NCBI GenBank assembly: GCA_015056485.1
Contig: SVGD01000004.1
Coordinates: 59,064 to 123,063 of the forward strand
DNA length: 64,000 nucleotides
Reading direction: 5' to 3'
From: Clostridiales bacterium
GTDB taxonomy: Bacteria > Bacillota > Clostridia > TANB77 > CAG-508
Each line of letters opens with the position of its first letter. Positions within the stretch are counted from its first letter, which is position 1. The position numbers were made by a program, and so were the translations under genes. The notes under the pieces were generated by a model. It did not search any database, was not told the DNA's origin, and saw nothing but the letters and a program-made list of their open reading frames with translations. Positions 8,625 through 18,700 of this stretch are shown piece by piece.

Positions 8625-9428
8625 TTATTTAACATCTGTTTTTATTTTTTTATTTTTTATTTTTTTATATGTCAAAAAGAAAGATAAAGTGACAAAAATT
8701 GCTCCTGATAAAATTTGTGAAATTCTAACATTTCCCATCATTAAACTATCTACTCTTACACCTTCAATCAACATTCTAAAAAAAGAATACAAAATTAAGT
8801 AAATTACTGTCAATTCACCTTTGAATTTTCTTTTTGTTGTTATTTTTTGAAGTATAATAAATATTCCTAAAGTAATTATTGATTCATATAAAAAAGTAGG
8901 GTGAACTTCTATGTATTTTCCTGCTTCATATATACCCATTCTACAGAAAATTGAAGTTTCATATCCATAGGCTTCTACATTAAAAAAATTCCCCCATCTT
9001 CCTATTGATTGTGCTAAAGCTAACGAAGGAACTATATAGTCAAATAAATCAAGTAAATTTATTTTTCTTTTTTTGCAAAAAATATAAGACGTTATTGCTC
9101 CGCCAATTATTCCACCATATATTGCTAGTCCTCCCGCTCTTAAATTGAAAATTTTCTCTGGTGCCACTATATAACTATCTAAATTAAATAACACATAATA
9201 TAATCTTGCTGATATTATTGATATTGGTATTAAAAAAATTAGCAAATCTAAAATTACAGAGAAATCTATTCCAAATTTTCTTTCATTTTTTTTGCATACT
9301 AATAATGCAATAATAATTGATGAAACTATTATTATTGCATACCAGTATATTTTTATACCAAAAATTTCAAAAGCAACCCTTGGTATTTCCATTTTTAAAT
9401 TAAATAACGGGAATGTGATTTGATTCAT
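8625..9428 (-). CDS. lgt: Prolipoprotein diacylglyceryl transferase
   Basis: Lgt moves a diacylglyceryl group from phosphatidylglycerol to the lipobox cysteine of prolipoproteins at the cytoplasmic membrane. The 267-residue polytopic protein shows the family signature SIGRWGNFFNVEAYG at residues 141-155, HPTFLYES near 177, and the FFRMLIEGVR segment with the conserved arginine near 216. The position of E. coli His103 is Tyr104 here (LAIYGGIIGG), which I believe also occurs in other Firmicutes. Length is normal. AAAGGAA precedes the start. A single REP lies in the 56-base gap to the upstream M16 peptidase gene, and a terminator follows. Confidence 0.95.
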   Translation of the reverse strand: MNQITFPLFNLKMEIPRVAFEIFGIKIYWYAIIIVSSIIIALLVCKKNERKFGIDFSVILDLLIFLIPISIISARLYYVLFNLDSYIVAPEKIFNLRAGGLAIYGGIIGGAITSYIFCKKRKINLLDLFDYIVPSLALAQSIGRWGNFFNVEAYGYETSIFCRMGIYEAGKYIEVHPTFLYESIITLGIFIILQKITTKRKFKGELTVIYLILYSFFRMLIEGVRVDSLMMGNVRISQILSGAIFVTLSFFLTYKKIKNKKIKTDVK

Positions 9429-9456
9429 TTTAAAATTCCTTTATTTTAATATATTT

Positions 9457-9481
9457 CGGACGGCTGATAGCCGCCCCTACA
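9457..9481. repeat. Single GTAG REP, core type D
   Basis: CGGACGGCTGATAGCCGCCC plus CTACA; read on the minus strand it starts with GTAG. It lies four bases after the YmfH-like stop and could also act as a 3' hairpin for that transcript. Confidence 0.85.
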
Positions 9482-9484
9482 ATA

Positions 9485-10768
9485 TTATTTTGCATTTGGT
9501 TTTATTATTGATATTATAGTTCTATCTTCCCTAAATGTTTCTTCTAATATTTGTTTTGCATATTCTATTGTTATTTCATTAAAGTTTTCTAAATAATCAA
9601 AACTATTAATATTTTTAAAATAATCAGATACAAACATTCTAACTATATCTGAAACATTATTATATTCCTTTACGTATGCTCCATAAATCATCTTTTTAAC
9701 TCTTTCGAATTGTTCTTCATTTATTCCATTTTGTTTCATTTCTTTTATTGCATTTTGAAGTTCTTTTAATATTGTTTCTGGTTCTTTAGATTGTCCTGTT
9801 ATTGCCACATGTGCATAATTTTTTGAAAATTCATATTCAACATATGGCTCTGACATTAACAACATTTTATTATATAATTCTTTATATAATTTTGAACTTT
9901 TTCCTATCAACATATTAAGAAGAATTTCTATAGTCATATGTTTTTTTGCTGTTATTTCAGTTTCAACGCCTTCAAAATCTTTTATTCCTATTACAAATAA
10001 AGGCATACTTACTTCCATTTGCTTTTCTATTTTGTTTTGTACAATTTCTGCTGGTTCATTTTCCAATATTCTGTTTATTTCTTCTTGTTCCTCTTTTTTT
10101 ATTAATCTTTTTTTGATTTCTTCTAATAACTCTCCTGGTTCAAAATCTCCTGCTACACCCATTACCATATTAGAAGGATGATAAAAAGTATTATAGCATT
10201 TATATAAAACTTCTTTATCAATTTTCGCAATTGATTCAATTGAACCAGCTATATCTATTTTTATTGGATTATTTTTATACATTGCTTTCATTGCATTCAT
10301 GTATACTGCCCATTCAGGATAATCATCATACATCATTATTTCTTGTCCAATAATCCCTTTTTCCTTTTCAACATTTTCATCTGTAAAATATGGATGTTGA
10401 ACATAGTCCATAAGTTCATCTAATGCAGGTTCGAAATTGTCTGTACATTCAAATAAATAAGCTGTATGATTAGTTGTTGTATATGCATTTGCATTAACAC
10501 CTAATGCTGTTAATGTATCTAGACTATTTGTTCCATTTGGTTGTTCAAACATTTTGTGTTCTAAATAATGAGCAATACCTTCCGGAACCTCTGTTTCTTC
10601 TTTTTCTCCGGGAACCACAAATCTATTATCCATTGAACCGTAGTTTGTAGCCCACATTATATATTTTTTTTGTATACCTTTTTTAGGCATAATCATTATA
10701 GTTAGTCCATTTTCTAGTTTTTCTATATATAGATTTTCTTTAACTTTAGAATTTTCAATTATTTGCAT
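9485..10768 (-). CDS. M16-family zinc peptidase, YmfH-like (active partner)
   Basis: This 427-residue insulinase/pitrilysin-type protein has the inverted zinc motif HYLEH near residue 66 (EGIAHYLEHKMFE) and a downstream glutamate in the EKGIIGQEIMMYDD segment. Its partner gene at 10894 lacks the motif. This active/inactive pairing is that of B. subtilis YmfF-YmfH and AlbE-AlbF type peptidases. I place the start at the ATG at 10768. A TTG 21 bases upstream would put the AAAGGAG ribosome binding site inside the coding sequence. A REP pair (10800-10885) separates it from ymfF. It probably cleaves peptides in the cytoplasm; the substrate is unknown. Confidence 0.85.
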   Translation of the reverse strand: MQIIENSKVKENLYIEKLENGLTIMIMPKKGIQKKYIMWATNYGSMDNRFVVPGEKEETEVPEGIAHYLEHKMFEQPNGTNSLDTLTALGVNANAYTTTNHTAYLFECTDNFEPALDELMDYVQHPYFTDENVEKEKGIIGQEIMMYDDYPEWAVYMNAMKAMYKNNPIKIDIAGSIESIAKIDKEVLYKCYNTFYHPSNMVMGVAGDFEPGELLEEIKKRLIKKEEQEEINRILENEPAEIVQNKIEKQMEVSMPLFVIGIKDFEGVETEITAKKHMTIEILLNMLIGKSSKLYKELYNKMLLMSEPYVEYEFSKNYAHVAITGQSKEPETILKELQNAIKEMKQNGINEEQFERVKKMIYGAYVKEYNNVSDIVRMFVSDYFKNINSFDYLENFNEITIEYAKQILEETFREDRTIISIIKPNAK

Positions 10769-10799
10769 TTGGCGACTCCTTTGTTTCAATTTTTGTAAT

Positions 10800-10885
10800 G
10801 TAGGGGGCGCCGCCCTCGGCGACCCGATTTACATTTTTATATCACGCATTATTTTTTCGGGTTGCCGAGGGCGGCAACCCCTACA
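10800..10885. repeat. GTAG REP pair, core type C, with spacer
   Basis: The left unit starts GTAGGGGGCGCCGCCCTCGG. The right unit ends CCGAGGGCGGCAACCCCTAC. A spacer of about 30 bases separates them, and the arms can pair with each other as one long hairpin. It lies inside a probable operon between two M16 genes. Confidence 0.9.
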
Positions 10886-10893
10886 ATATTTTT

Positions 10894-12168
10894 TTAATTC
10901 CTCAAAAAATAAATTGTGTTTATTTTAATTTGTTTTGCAATGTCTTCTACTTGTTCCTTTGTTACTGCATTTATTTTATCCATATATTCTTGGAATGTTA
11001 CCAATGTTCCTGATAATTCTTGTCCCAAATAATACGTAATTTCTGAATCTTGTTCGTCCTGTAACGTTTCTAACCCAGAAATCATATATTTTTTTGCATT
11101 TACTAAATCTTCATCTGTAAAATTACCATTTTTCATATCTTCTAATTGTTCTTTTATAATTTCTACTGCTTTTTCATAATTTGGTATTTCAATTCCGCAT
11201 CTTATGAATATATTATTTTTTTGATATACATAGTTTGACCTTGTCGTATATGCTAGACTCGCTTTTTCCCTAACATTTTGGAACAATTTAGATGTCGCAC
11301 TTTCTCCTAAAATAACATTATATATTTTAGTAATATATTTTGCTCCTAACTCATTATTAAATATATCTAATCCTAAAATTAATTTTCCCTGAGTTACATC
11401 CATCTTTTCTTCTAAGGTTGTTATTTCCGTTTCTTCTTTTATTTCTGTTTGTTCATTATTTAAAATATATTTTCCTTCTCTGTCCTGCAATTTATTTATA
11501 TTTTCATTCTTTGAAATTAATTCAAATACTGAATTTGGTTCTATGTTTCCAGATATAAATATATCCATTTTGTAATTATTAATAACATTTATATATTGTT
11601 CATACAGGTCTTTTGCACCTATTTTTTCTAAATCTTCTATTGTTCCATATTTATATAAACCATACGGTTTGTCTTTATACATTTCTTCTATACATCTATT
11701 AAATGCATACCTATCCTTATTGTCTATTTTAGAATTAATCAATGTCTTCATGTTTTCTTTTTCTGTAACTAAATATTCTTCTTTAAATCCTTCATTCTCA
11801 ATATATGGATTTAAAATTAAGTCGAATAATAAATTTGTTGCTTGTTCTAAAAGATTTTCTTTAGTTGGTACATACTCATCATTCAATGTTTCCATATAAA
11901 ATTTCAACACTAGATTATCCCCTATTTTATCTATACCACAATCAAATGTTGCTCCATAAAGTTCCTCTAATTTTATATTTATTTCTTCTTGTGTTTTTAA
12001 ATTAGCTGTTCCCTGTCTTAAAATTGCTGGTATAAGCGCATTTTTTGTTACTGTGTTTTTAGATAAAGGAATTGTTATAAAAAATGTAAATAAATTTGTT
12101 TTGAATTTTTTTGTATCTATACAATGTAAATTAATTCCTTGTTTTAATTCTTTTGAAATATATGACAT
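10894..12168 (-). CDS. M16-family peptidase homologue, YmfF-like (inactive partner)
   Basis: This 424-residue protein has the two-lobed M16 pattern. The place where HxxEH should be (TVTKNALIPAILRQGTAN, about 40-57) has no zinc ligands. The C-terminal lobe carries the R-E-K-A-S-L-A-Y-T segment typical of the family. It is therefore the non-catalytic half that would form a closed chamber with the YmfH-like product. It is transcribed first, behind AAAGGAGA. The downstream partner starts after a REP pair, which lengthens the spacer to about 125 bases. Confidence 0.85.
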   Translation of the reverse strand: MSYISKELKQGINLHCIDTKKFKTNLFTFFITIPLSKNTVTKNALIPAILRQGTANLKTQEEINIKLEELYGATFDCGIDKIGDNLVLKFYMETLNDEYVPTKENLLEQATNLLFDLILNPYIENEGFKEEYLVTEKENMKTLINSKIDNKDRYAFNRCIEEMYKDKPYGLYKYGTIEDLEKIGAKDLYEQYINVINNYKMDIFISGNIEPNSVFELISKNENINKLQDREGKYILNNEQTEIKEETEITTLEEKMDVTQGKLILGLDIFNNELGAKYITKIYNVILGESATSKLFQNVREKASLAYTTRSNYVYQKNNIFIRCGIEIPNYEKAVEIIKEQLEDMKNGNFTDEDLVNAKKYMISGLETLQDEQDSEITYYLGQELSGTLVTFQEYMDKINAVTKEQVEDIAKQIKINTIYFLRN

Positions 12169-12240
12169 GAAAGTTCTCCTTTTTTATAATAATCATTATG
12201 TTTATATTTTCTAATTTTCATAATTGTTTATTTTCAATTA

Positions 12241-12337
12241 GAAGTGAGATGTGCGAGGTGTGAGGTGTGATTTTAGTTTTCACTTCATAGACATTACTAA
12301 AATTTCGCACATCACACATCCCACTTCTCACTTCACC
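12241..12337. repeat. GAAGTGAGATGTG repeat family, copy 1
   Basis: A G-rich arm of GTGAGATGTG / GTGCGAGGTG units at 12241-12270 faces a complementary CACATCACACATCCCACTTC arm at 12308-12330. Together they could form a long imperfect hairpin. A related copy lies at 23385-23457. Its sequence is unrelated to the GTAG REPs. Confidence 0.75.
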
Positions 12338-12372
12338 TTATATTATTTTCCTTAAATGTATTTTTATTCAAT

Positions 12373-12813
12373 TTATTTCAATAATTCTCTTACTACTTCG
12401 TTTATTGTTTTTCCGTCTGCAGATGCTCCCATTTTTTCCTTTGCACTTTTCATAACTGTTCCCATATCTTTTATTGTTGTTGCACCTGTTTCTTCAATTA
12501 TAACCTTTACAATTTCAGTAATTTCTTCCTTTGTTAATTGTTTAGGTAAATATTCTGAAACTATTTCGATTTCTGCTTTTATTTTTTCAACTAAATCTTC
12601 TCTTCCACTTTTTTCATAATCTGCTAAAGAGTCTTTTCTTTTTTTAGCTTCTTTTGCTATTATTTCTAAAATTTGATTATCTTCTAATTCGATTTGTTTA
12701 TCTTTTTCTACTTGTAACACTGCAGCTCTAATCATTTGAACTACATTCTTTTTTAATTCTTGTTTTTCCTTCATAGCAATTTTTAAATCTTCTAACAATT
12801 TTTCTTTTAACAT
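12373..12813 (-). CDS. yqeY: YqeY/GatB-C-terminal-like protein
   Basis: This 146-residue all-helical protein begins MLKEKLLEDLKIAMKEK. It contains EYLPKQLTKEEI and GTVMKSAKEKMGASADGK, hallmarks of the YqeY family that resembles the tRNA-binding tail of GatB. Its exact function is unknown; a tRNA/amidation-related role is inferred from the fold. The ATG at 12813 lies eight bases after AAGGAGG. The TTG at 12831 would put that site inside the gene. It follows rpsU in the usual Firmicute rpsU-yqeY order, here with a REP pair in the intergenic space. Confidence 0.9.
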   Translation of the reverse strand: MLKEKLLEDLKIAMKEKQELKKNVVQMIRAAVLQVEKDKQIELEDNQILEIIAKEAKKRKDSLADYEKSGREDLVEKIKAEIEIVSEYLPKQLTKEEITEIVKVIIEETGATTIKDMGTVMKSAKEKMGASADGKTINEVVRELLK

Positions 12814-12837
12814 ATATTTTCCTCCTTTCAAAAATTT

Positions 12838-12902
12838 GTAGGGGTCGCCGCCCTCGGCGACCCTGATATTTTTTCGGGTCGCTGAGGGCAGCGACCCCTA
12901 CA
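12838..12902. repeat. GTAG REP pair, core type C
   Basis: GTAGGGGTCGCCGCCCTCGG and the inverted CTGAGGGCAGCGACCCCTAC are separated by only about 15 bases, between rpsU and yqeY. They would form a strong hairpin in the shared transcript. Confidence 0.9.
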
Positions 12903-12987
12903 CATTTATAATATATAAATTTATGTCCTAATATAAATTAAAAGGCGAAAAGTTTTTATTTAACCTTCTCACCTCTTTCATTATATT

Positions 12988-13158
12988 TTAAAATTTTCTT
13001 TTTCTTGCTGCTTCTGATTTTTTCTTTCTTTTTACACTTGGTTTTTCATAGTGTTCTCTTTTTCTTACTTCTTGTAAAACACCATTTCTAACGCATTGTC
13101 TTTTAAATCTTTTTAATGCGTCTTCTATATTTCCATTATTAACTTTAATCTCTGACAT
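12988..13158 (-). CDS. rpsU: 30S ribosomal protein S21
   Basis: This 56-residue very basic protein starts [20 protein letters not shown]. It continues with [20 protein letters not shown] and a Lys/Arg-rich tail, which is a full-length S21. It would bind the small subunit near the anti-Shine-Dalgarno end of 16S rRNA. AGGGGAGGG precedes the ATG. A near-perfect promoter lies at 13220-13248. yqeY is next in the transcript. Confidence 0.95.
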   Translation of the reverse strand: MSEIKVNNGNIEDALKRFKRQCVRNGVLQEVRKREHYEKPSVKRKKKSEAARKRKF

Positions 13159-13219
13159 TTACTTTCCCTCCCCTCGATATTGCACTTTTTTCCATGCTGT
13201 GGGATAATTCACTTTTTGT

Positions 13220-13248
13220 ATTATATAGAAAAAGCTCTTTAATGTCAA
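13220..13248 (-). promoter_or_regulatory. Sigma-A promoter of rpsU-yqeY
   Basis: Minus strand TTGACA (13243-13248), 17-base spacer, TATAAT (13220-13225). Both hexamers are perfect. Confidence 0.85.
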
Positions 13249-13316
13249 TAGTTATAGGTGATTTTTATGAATTATGTTATTAAATTTAATAAAAAATTTC
13301 AATTGAATGTTGTTAT

Positions 13317-13345
13317 TTGCATTATTTTACATAAAGTGTTATAAT
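13317..13345 (+). promoter_or_regulatory. Sigma-A promoter of the WG-repeat gene
   Basis: TTGCAT, 17-base spacer, TATAAT, followed by GGGAGG at 13375-13380 and the start codon at 13388. It is divergent from the rpsU promoter. Confidence 0.75.
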
Positions 13346-13387
13346 TGTTCAGTAACAAATTAATAATTTATTTAGGGAGGATTCAGA

Positions 13388-14437
13388 ATGCTGGAAATCC
13401 AAAAAACAATTGTAAACAAAAACGGTGAACGGTTAGTATTCGACGATATTACTGAACTCAATTCATCTAAGCCCTTTTATCTTACTAAGTCAGGAGAACT
13501 ATTAGGAATATTGAACTCAGATGGTATTGAAATTATCAAACCCTCTTATGATTCTATTAGTATGACAAAATACGGGTTCTTCATTGTAGGAAAAAATAAT
13601 TTATATGGTCTTGTCAATCCTTCAGGTCAAATATGTATTCGTGTATCTTACGATTACATAAGCAATTGTTGCATCAATGGAATGGTTGAAATAAAAAAAG
13701 GTGAAAAAATTGGTTTTGCCAATATAAATACTTTTTTCATAATAGAACCTATCTATGATTCAGCAACTTCTTTTGAGAAAGGATTTTCCAAAGTTGATAT
13801 TGAAGGTAAATACGGTCTTATAAACAAGCTTGGAGTTGAATGTATACCTTTATCTTATGATTACATAAGTGATTGCTGCATTAATGAAATGTTTGAAATA
13901 AAAAAAGGCGAGAAAATTGGTTTTGCCAATATAAACACATTTTTTATAATAGAACCTATTTATGATTCAGCAACTTCCTTTGATGAAAAAGGTGTATCAA
14001 AAGTTAAAATAGAAGGAAAATATGGATTTATAAACAAACTCGGAGTCCAATTTATACCATTAATTTATGACTGGATTTATGAACCTTATAATGGTGTTGC
14101 AAGAACCAAACTCAACAATAAATACGGTTGCATTTCTTATGGAGAATTTGAAATCTTTAAGCCTGAATATGATGAAGTAAGCGATTCTGATGATAATGTC
14201 GTTTTCGCAAGAAAAGGGAATTTGTATTACTGTTCAAGCAAGGATAGAAAAAGAATCTTTATTCTTGATACTAATCAAGGAATTATACATACTGGTATAG
14301 GATTCACAAAAATCCCTTATGAATGGTGTGAAGAATATATTCAATTTGATTGCGGAATATCTGTTATTAAGCAAGACGGCAAATTCAGATGCGTTGATGC
14401 CAACCAGCACCCCTTAGTTACGTTTTACAATAATTAA
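13388..14437 (+). CDS. WG-repeat (KWG) protein
   Basis: This 349-residue protein is made of repeated units of the type K-Y-G-(L/F)-I-N-K-x-G, then a short strand, then P-x-Y-D, which is the WG beta-repeat family. It lacks a signal peptide. Two consecutive 70-residue blocks (about 85-154 and 155-224) are nearly identical in protein and closely similar in DNA, a recent tandem duplication. The last 100 residues diverge. WG-repeat proteins have no single known function. It stands alone on the plus strand between divergent rpsU and convergent prs, with its own promoter and terminator. Its base composition is a little less AT-biased than its neighbours, so it may have been acquired. Confidence 0.8.
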   Translation: MLEIQKTIVNKNGERLVFDDITELNSSKPFYLTKSGELLGILNSDGIEIIKPSYDSISMTKYGFFIVGKNNLYGLVNPSGQICIRVSYDYISNCCINGMVEIKKGEKIGFANINTFFIIEPIYDSATSFEKGFSKVDIEGKYGLINKLGVECIPLSYDYISDCCINEMFEIKKGEKIGFANINTFFIIEPIYDSATSFDEKGVSKVKIEGKYGFINKLGVQFIPLIYDWIYEPYNGVARTKLNNKYGCISYGEFEIFKPEYDEVSDSDDNVVFARKGNLYYCSSKDRKRIFILDTNQGIIHTGIGFTKIPYEWCEEYIQFDCGISVIKQDGKFRCVDANQHPLVTFYNN

Positions 14438-14446
14438 TGTTACACA

Positions 14447-14470
14447 GAAAGCACCCTTACGGGTGCTTTC
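14447..14470. terminator. Bidirectional terminator between the WG-repeat gene and prs
   Basis: Perfect hairpin GAAAGCACCC-TTAC-GGGTGCTTTC followed by TTGTTTT on the plus strand. On the minus strand it lies 14 bases past the prs stop. Confidence 0.85.
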
Positions 14471-14483
14471 TTGTTTTATTTAT

Positions 14484-15431
14484 CTATTTATCATATTCAA
14501 ATAAATCTCCTAGAGGTTTTGCCTCGTTTAATCTTTTTATAGCTTCTGCAAATAATGGAGCTATTGATACAACTTTTATTTTATCTATCATTTTTTCTGG
14601 TTCAATTGGAATAGTATTTGTTACAACAACTTCTTTTATTGGAGAATTTTGAATTCTTTCTATAGCTGGTCCTACTAAAACTCCATGAGTAGCTCCTGCA
14701 TATATTTCTTTTGCTCCATGTTCTTTTAATATATTTGCAGCTTCAACTAATGTTCCTGCTGTACTTATTTCATCATCAAATATTAATGCTGTTTTTCCTT
14801 CTATATCTCCTATTATATTTGTTGCAACTGCATTATCATTATTTGATTCTCTTCTTTTATCTATTAATGCTAAAGGACATTCAAAATAGTGTGAATATTT
14901 ATATGCTTTTTTTGAGCTTCCTGCATCTGTTGCAACTACTACCATGTTTTCTAATTGTTTTTCCTCAAAATATTTTTCTAATAAGTGTTTAGCAGTTACT
15001 CTATCACATATAACATTAAAATATGCTTGAATTGCTGGATTGTGTAAATCGCATGTTAATACATGGTCTACTCCTGCTGCTTCTAATATTGTTGCCATTA
15101 ATTTTGCTGTTACTGGCACTCTAGATTGATCTTTTTTATCTGATCTTGAATACATAAAATATGGTAAAACAGCTGTTATTCTTCTTGCTCCTGCTCTTTT
15201 TGCAGCTTCTACTGTTATTAATAATTCCATTATTCTTTCATTTACTGGTGGTTCAGTTGTTTGTACTATATATACATCTTGTTCTCTTACAGTTTCTTTT
15301 AATTGAACAAAACTGTTATCATTTGCGAATTTAAATGAATCTTTTTTTCCCATTGGTATTCCAAGGCAATCACATATTTCTTGTGTAAATGCTTCTGCTG
15401 AATTACAAGCAAATACTTTAATGTTTTCCAT
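14484..15431 (-). CDS. prs: Ribose-phosphate pyrophosphokinase (PRPP synthetase)
   Basis: The enzyme makes PRPP from ribose-5-phosphate and ATP for nucleotide, histidine and NAD synthesis. The 315-residue protein shows YFMYSRSDKKDQSR near 108-121, the TCDLHNPAIQAYFN substrate segment near 140, and the PRPP loop ALIFDDEISTAGTLVEAA near 223. The catalytic-flap region reads VVATDAGSSKKA instead of the common SPDVGG form, so it belongs to a divergent branch. I prefer the ATG at 15431, seven bases after AGGGGG. The ATG at 15437 lies almost on top of that site. Confidence 0.9.
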   Translation of the reverse strand: MENIKVFACNSAEAFTQEICDCLGIPMGKKDSFKFANDNSFVQLKETVREQDVYIVQTTEPPVNERIMELLITVEAAKRAGARRITAVLPYFMYSRSDKKDQSRVPVTAKLMATILEAAGVDHVLTCDLHNPAIQAYFNVICDRVTAKHLLEKYFEEKQLENMVVVATDAGSSKKAYKYSHYFECPLALIDKRRESNNDNAVATNIIGDIEGKTALIFDDEISTAGTLVEAANILKEHGAKEIYAGATHGVLVGPAIERIQNSPIKEVVVTNTIPIEPEKMIDKIKVVSIAPLFAEAIKRLNEAKPLGDLFEYDK

Positions 15432-15569
15432 TATCATTTCCCCCTATTTTTTTCGTTTTTTATGTCGAAATTTTTACTATTAGATTGTAACATTTGTTTT
15501 CTATAAATTCAATAATATTTGAGGATTTTGTTGAAAAATATTAATATTGTTTATTATAAATAATATTTT

Positions 15570-15619
15570 GTAGGGGCAGGTCTTGACCTGCCCTGGGTCG
15601 GTCAAGACCGACCCCTACA
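15570..15619. repeat. GTAG REP pair, core type B
   Basis: GTAGGGGCAGGTCTTGACCT and the inverted GGTCGGTCAAGACCGACCCC with CTAC. It is base-for-base identical to the element at 63650-63699, indicating recent copying. Confidence 0.92.
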
Positions 15620-15640
15620 CTAATAAATTAACAATAAAAA

Positions 15641-15667
15641 AGAAATTGCTTTTAAAAAGCAATTTCT
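15641..15667 (-). terminator. Second hairpin downstream of rpoC
   Basis: Arms AGAAATTGCTTTT and AAAAGCAATTTCT. It lies behind the main rpoC terminator and may serve as a backup. Confidence 0.55.
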
Positions 15668-15670
15668 AAC

Positions 15671-15703
15671 CACCACTATTCACTATTCATTATTCACCAT
15701 TCA
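15671..15703. repeat. ATTCACTATTCATTATTCAC simple repeat, copy 1
   Basis: Degenerate 7-8 base units of the type (C/A)ACTATT-C. A related stretch occurs at 63916-63953 after tRNA-Pro. Both lie directly beside a terminator. Confidence 0.55.
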
Positions 15704-15704
15704 T

Positions 15705-15735
15705 AAAAAAACCGCTCACAAATGAGCGGTTTTTA
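15705..15735 (-). terminator. Terminator of rpoBC
   Basis: Arms AAAACCGCTCA and TGAGCGGTTTT. On the minus strand it ends in a run of T and lies immediately after the rpoC stop. Confidence 0.85.
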
Positions 15736-15738
15736 TAA

Positions 15739-18700
15739 TTATTCTGTTACTTCTGCTGTTTCTTCTTCAACAGGTCCATTTACTACTTCTGCATTTTCTT
15801 CTACTTTTTGTTCTTCCTCTGTGCTTATTCTTATATTTCTATATGCATTCATTCCTGTTCCTGCTGGGATTAATTTACCTATGATAACATTTTCTTTTAA
15901 TCCTATTAATTCATCTTTTTTACCTTTTATTGCAGCTTCTGTTAACACTCTTGTTGTTTCTTGGAAAGATGCTGCTGACAAGAAACTATCTGTAGCTAAT
16001 GATGCTTTTGTTATACCTAGTAATAATCTCTTTCCTGTTGCTGCTGTTTTACCTTCAGCTTTTACTTTTTCGTTTTCTTCGTTAAATTCATTAACATCCA
16101 TTAATGAACCAGCAACTAATGTTGTATCTCCAACATCTTCAACTTTTACTTTCTTAAGCATTTGTCTTCCTATAACTTCAATATGTTTGTCATTAATATC
16201 AACACCTTGGTTTCTATAAACTTTTTGAACTTCTGCTGTTAAATATCTATGAACGCCTTCTGCACCTTTAATTGCTAAAATTTCATTAGGATTTATTGAA
16301 CCTTCTGTTAATGGGTCTCCTGCCTTAATTTCGTCTCCTTCTTTTACTTTTAGTTTAGAACCGAAACTAATTGTATATGTTTTAGAATCTTCCTTTGATG
16401 TAACAGTAATTTCTTTTCTTTTCTTAACATCTTGTATTTTAACTGTACCATCTATTTCTGAAATTACAGCTAATCCCTTTGGTTTTCTAGCTTCAAATAA
16501 CTCTTCAACCCTAGGTAAACCTTGTGTGATATCTCCTCCTGCAACACCTCCAGTATGGAAAGTTCTCATTGTAAGCTGTGTACCAGGCTCACCAATTGAT
16601 TGCGCAGCTATAATACCAACTGCTTCACCAATGTTTACTTCTTTTCTTGTTGCTAATCCCATACCATAACATTTAGCACAAACACCATGTTTACATTTAC
16701 ATCCAAGTACTGAACGAACTTCAACTTTTGTAATTCCTGCAGCTATAACTTTATCTGCTATATCGCTAGAAATTAAAGTATTTGTATCTACTATTACTTC
16801 ATTTGTTGTTGGGTCAATAATATCATGTAATGCATATCTTCCAACTAATCTTTCATGTAATTTTTCAATTATTTGATTTCCATCTTTTATATCTTCAATT
16901 TCAATTCCTTCAGTTGAACCACAGTCTGTTTCTCTTACTATAATATCTTGAGAAACGTCAACTAATCTTCTTGTTAAGTATCCAGAGTCAGCTGTTCTTA
17001 AAGCTGTATCTGCTAAACCTTTTCTAGCACCGTGTGATGATATGAAGTATTCTAGAACATCTAATCCTTCTCTGAAGCATGATTTGATTGGAATCTCAAC
17101 GGCTTTACCAGATGTGTTTGCCATAAGTCCACGCATACCCGCAATTTGACGTAATTGGTTCATGTTACCTCTAGCTCCTGATTGTGCCATCATGTAGATT
17201 GGATTTAAATCATCAAAATTATCTTTCATTGCATCTGTAACTTCACTTGTTGCTTTTTCCCATACTTTAATGATTGATGCATATCTTTCGTCTTCAGTAA
17301 TTAAACCACGTTTAAATTGTTTTCCAATTTCATCAACTTGTTTTTCACTATTTGCCAATATTTCTTTTTTAGCTTCTGGCACTGCAACGTCAGCAACTGA
17401 CACTGTAATAGCACCTCTTGTTGAATATTTGAATCCTAATGTTTTAATATAGTCTAATAGTTCTGCAGCTACATTTAATCCATGTTTATCAATACATTTT
17501 GCTATAATTGTTCCTAAGTTTTTCTTCATAACTGGGAAGTCAATTTCTAAATCAAAGGCTTTTTCAGGGTCTGTTCTATCAACAAATCCTAAGTCTTGAG
17601 GTATTTCAGCATTGTAGATTATTCTTCCTACTGTTGTTTCTATTGTTTTTGTTTTTATTTCTTCTCCAATTTGTTTTGTTCTTCTTATTTTTACTTTTGC
17701 ATGTAATCCTAAGTCACCATTATAGTATGCTAAAAGGGCTTCGTCTTCATCTTTGAAGTACATTCCTTCACCTTTTTCATTTTCTGTTTCCATTGTTAAG
17801 TAATAACTTCCTAAGATCATATCTTGAGTAGGTACTGTAACTGGTTTTCCATCTTGTGGTTTTAATAAGTTATTTACTGATAACATTAAATATCTTGCTT
17901 CTGCTTGTGCTTCTGGTGATAAAGGTACGTGAACAGCCATTTGGTCTCCATCGAAGTCAGCATTGAATGCTGTACAAACTAATGGGTGAAGTTTTATAGC
18001 TCTACCTTCTACTAAAACTGGTTCGAATGCTTGAATACCAAGTCTGTGTAGTGTTGGAGCACGGTTAAGCATTACTGGATGGTCTTGAATAACTTCTTCT
18101 AATATATCCCATACTTCTGGTCTTAATTTTTCTACCATTCTTTTTGCATTTTTTATATTATGTGCTAATCCACGTTCAACTAATTCTTTCATTACGAAAG
18201 GTTTAAATAATTCTATTGCCATTTCTTTTGGAAGTCCACATTGATATATTTTTAGTTCAGGTCCTACAACGATAACTGAACGTCCTGAATAGTCAACACG
18301 TTTTCCAAGTAAGTTTTGACGGAAACGTCCTTGTTTTCCTTTTAACATATCTGATAAAGATTTTAAAGGTCTATTTCCAGCTCCTGTTACTGGTCTTCCA
18401 CGTCTTCCATTGTCTATTAATGCATCAACAGATTCTTGTAACATTCTTTTTTCATTTCTTACAATAATCTCTGGTGCTCCCAATTCTAATAATCTTTTTA
18501 ATCTATTATTTCTATTTATAACTCTTCTATATAAGTCATTTAAATCAGATGTAGCAAATCTACCTCCATCTAATTGAACCATTGGTCTTAATTCTGGTGG
18601 TATAACTGGAACAACATTCATTATCATCCATTCTGGTTTGTTTTCTGAATTTCTAAAGCTTTCTACTGTGTCTAATCTTTTTACTAATTTAGCTTTTTTT

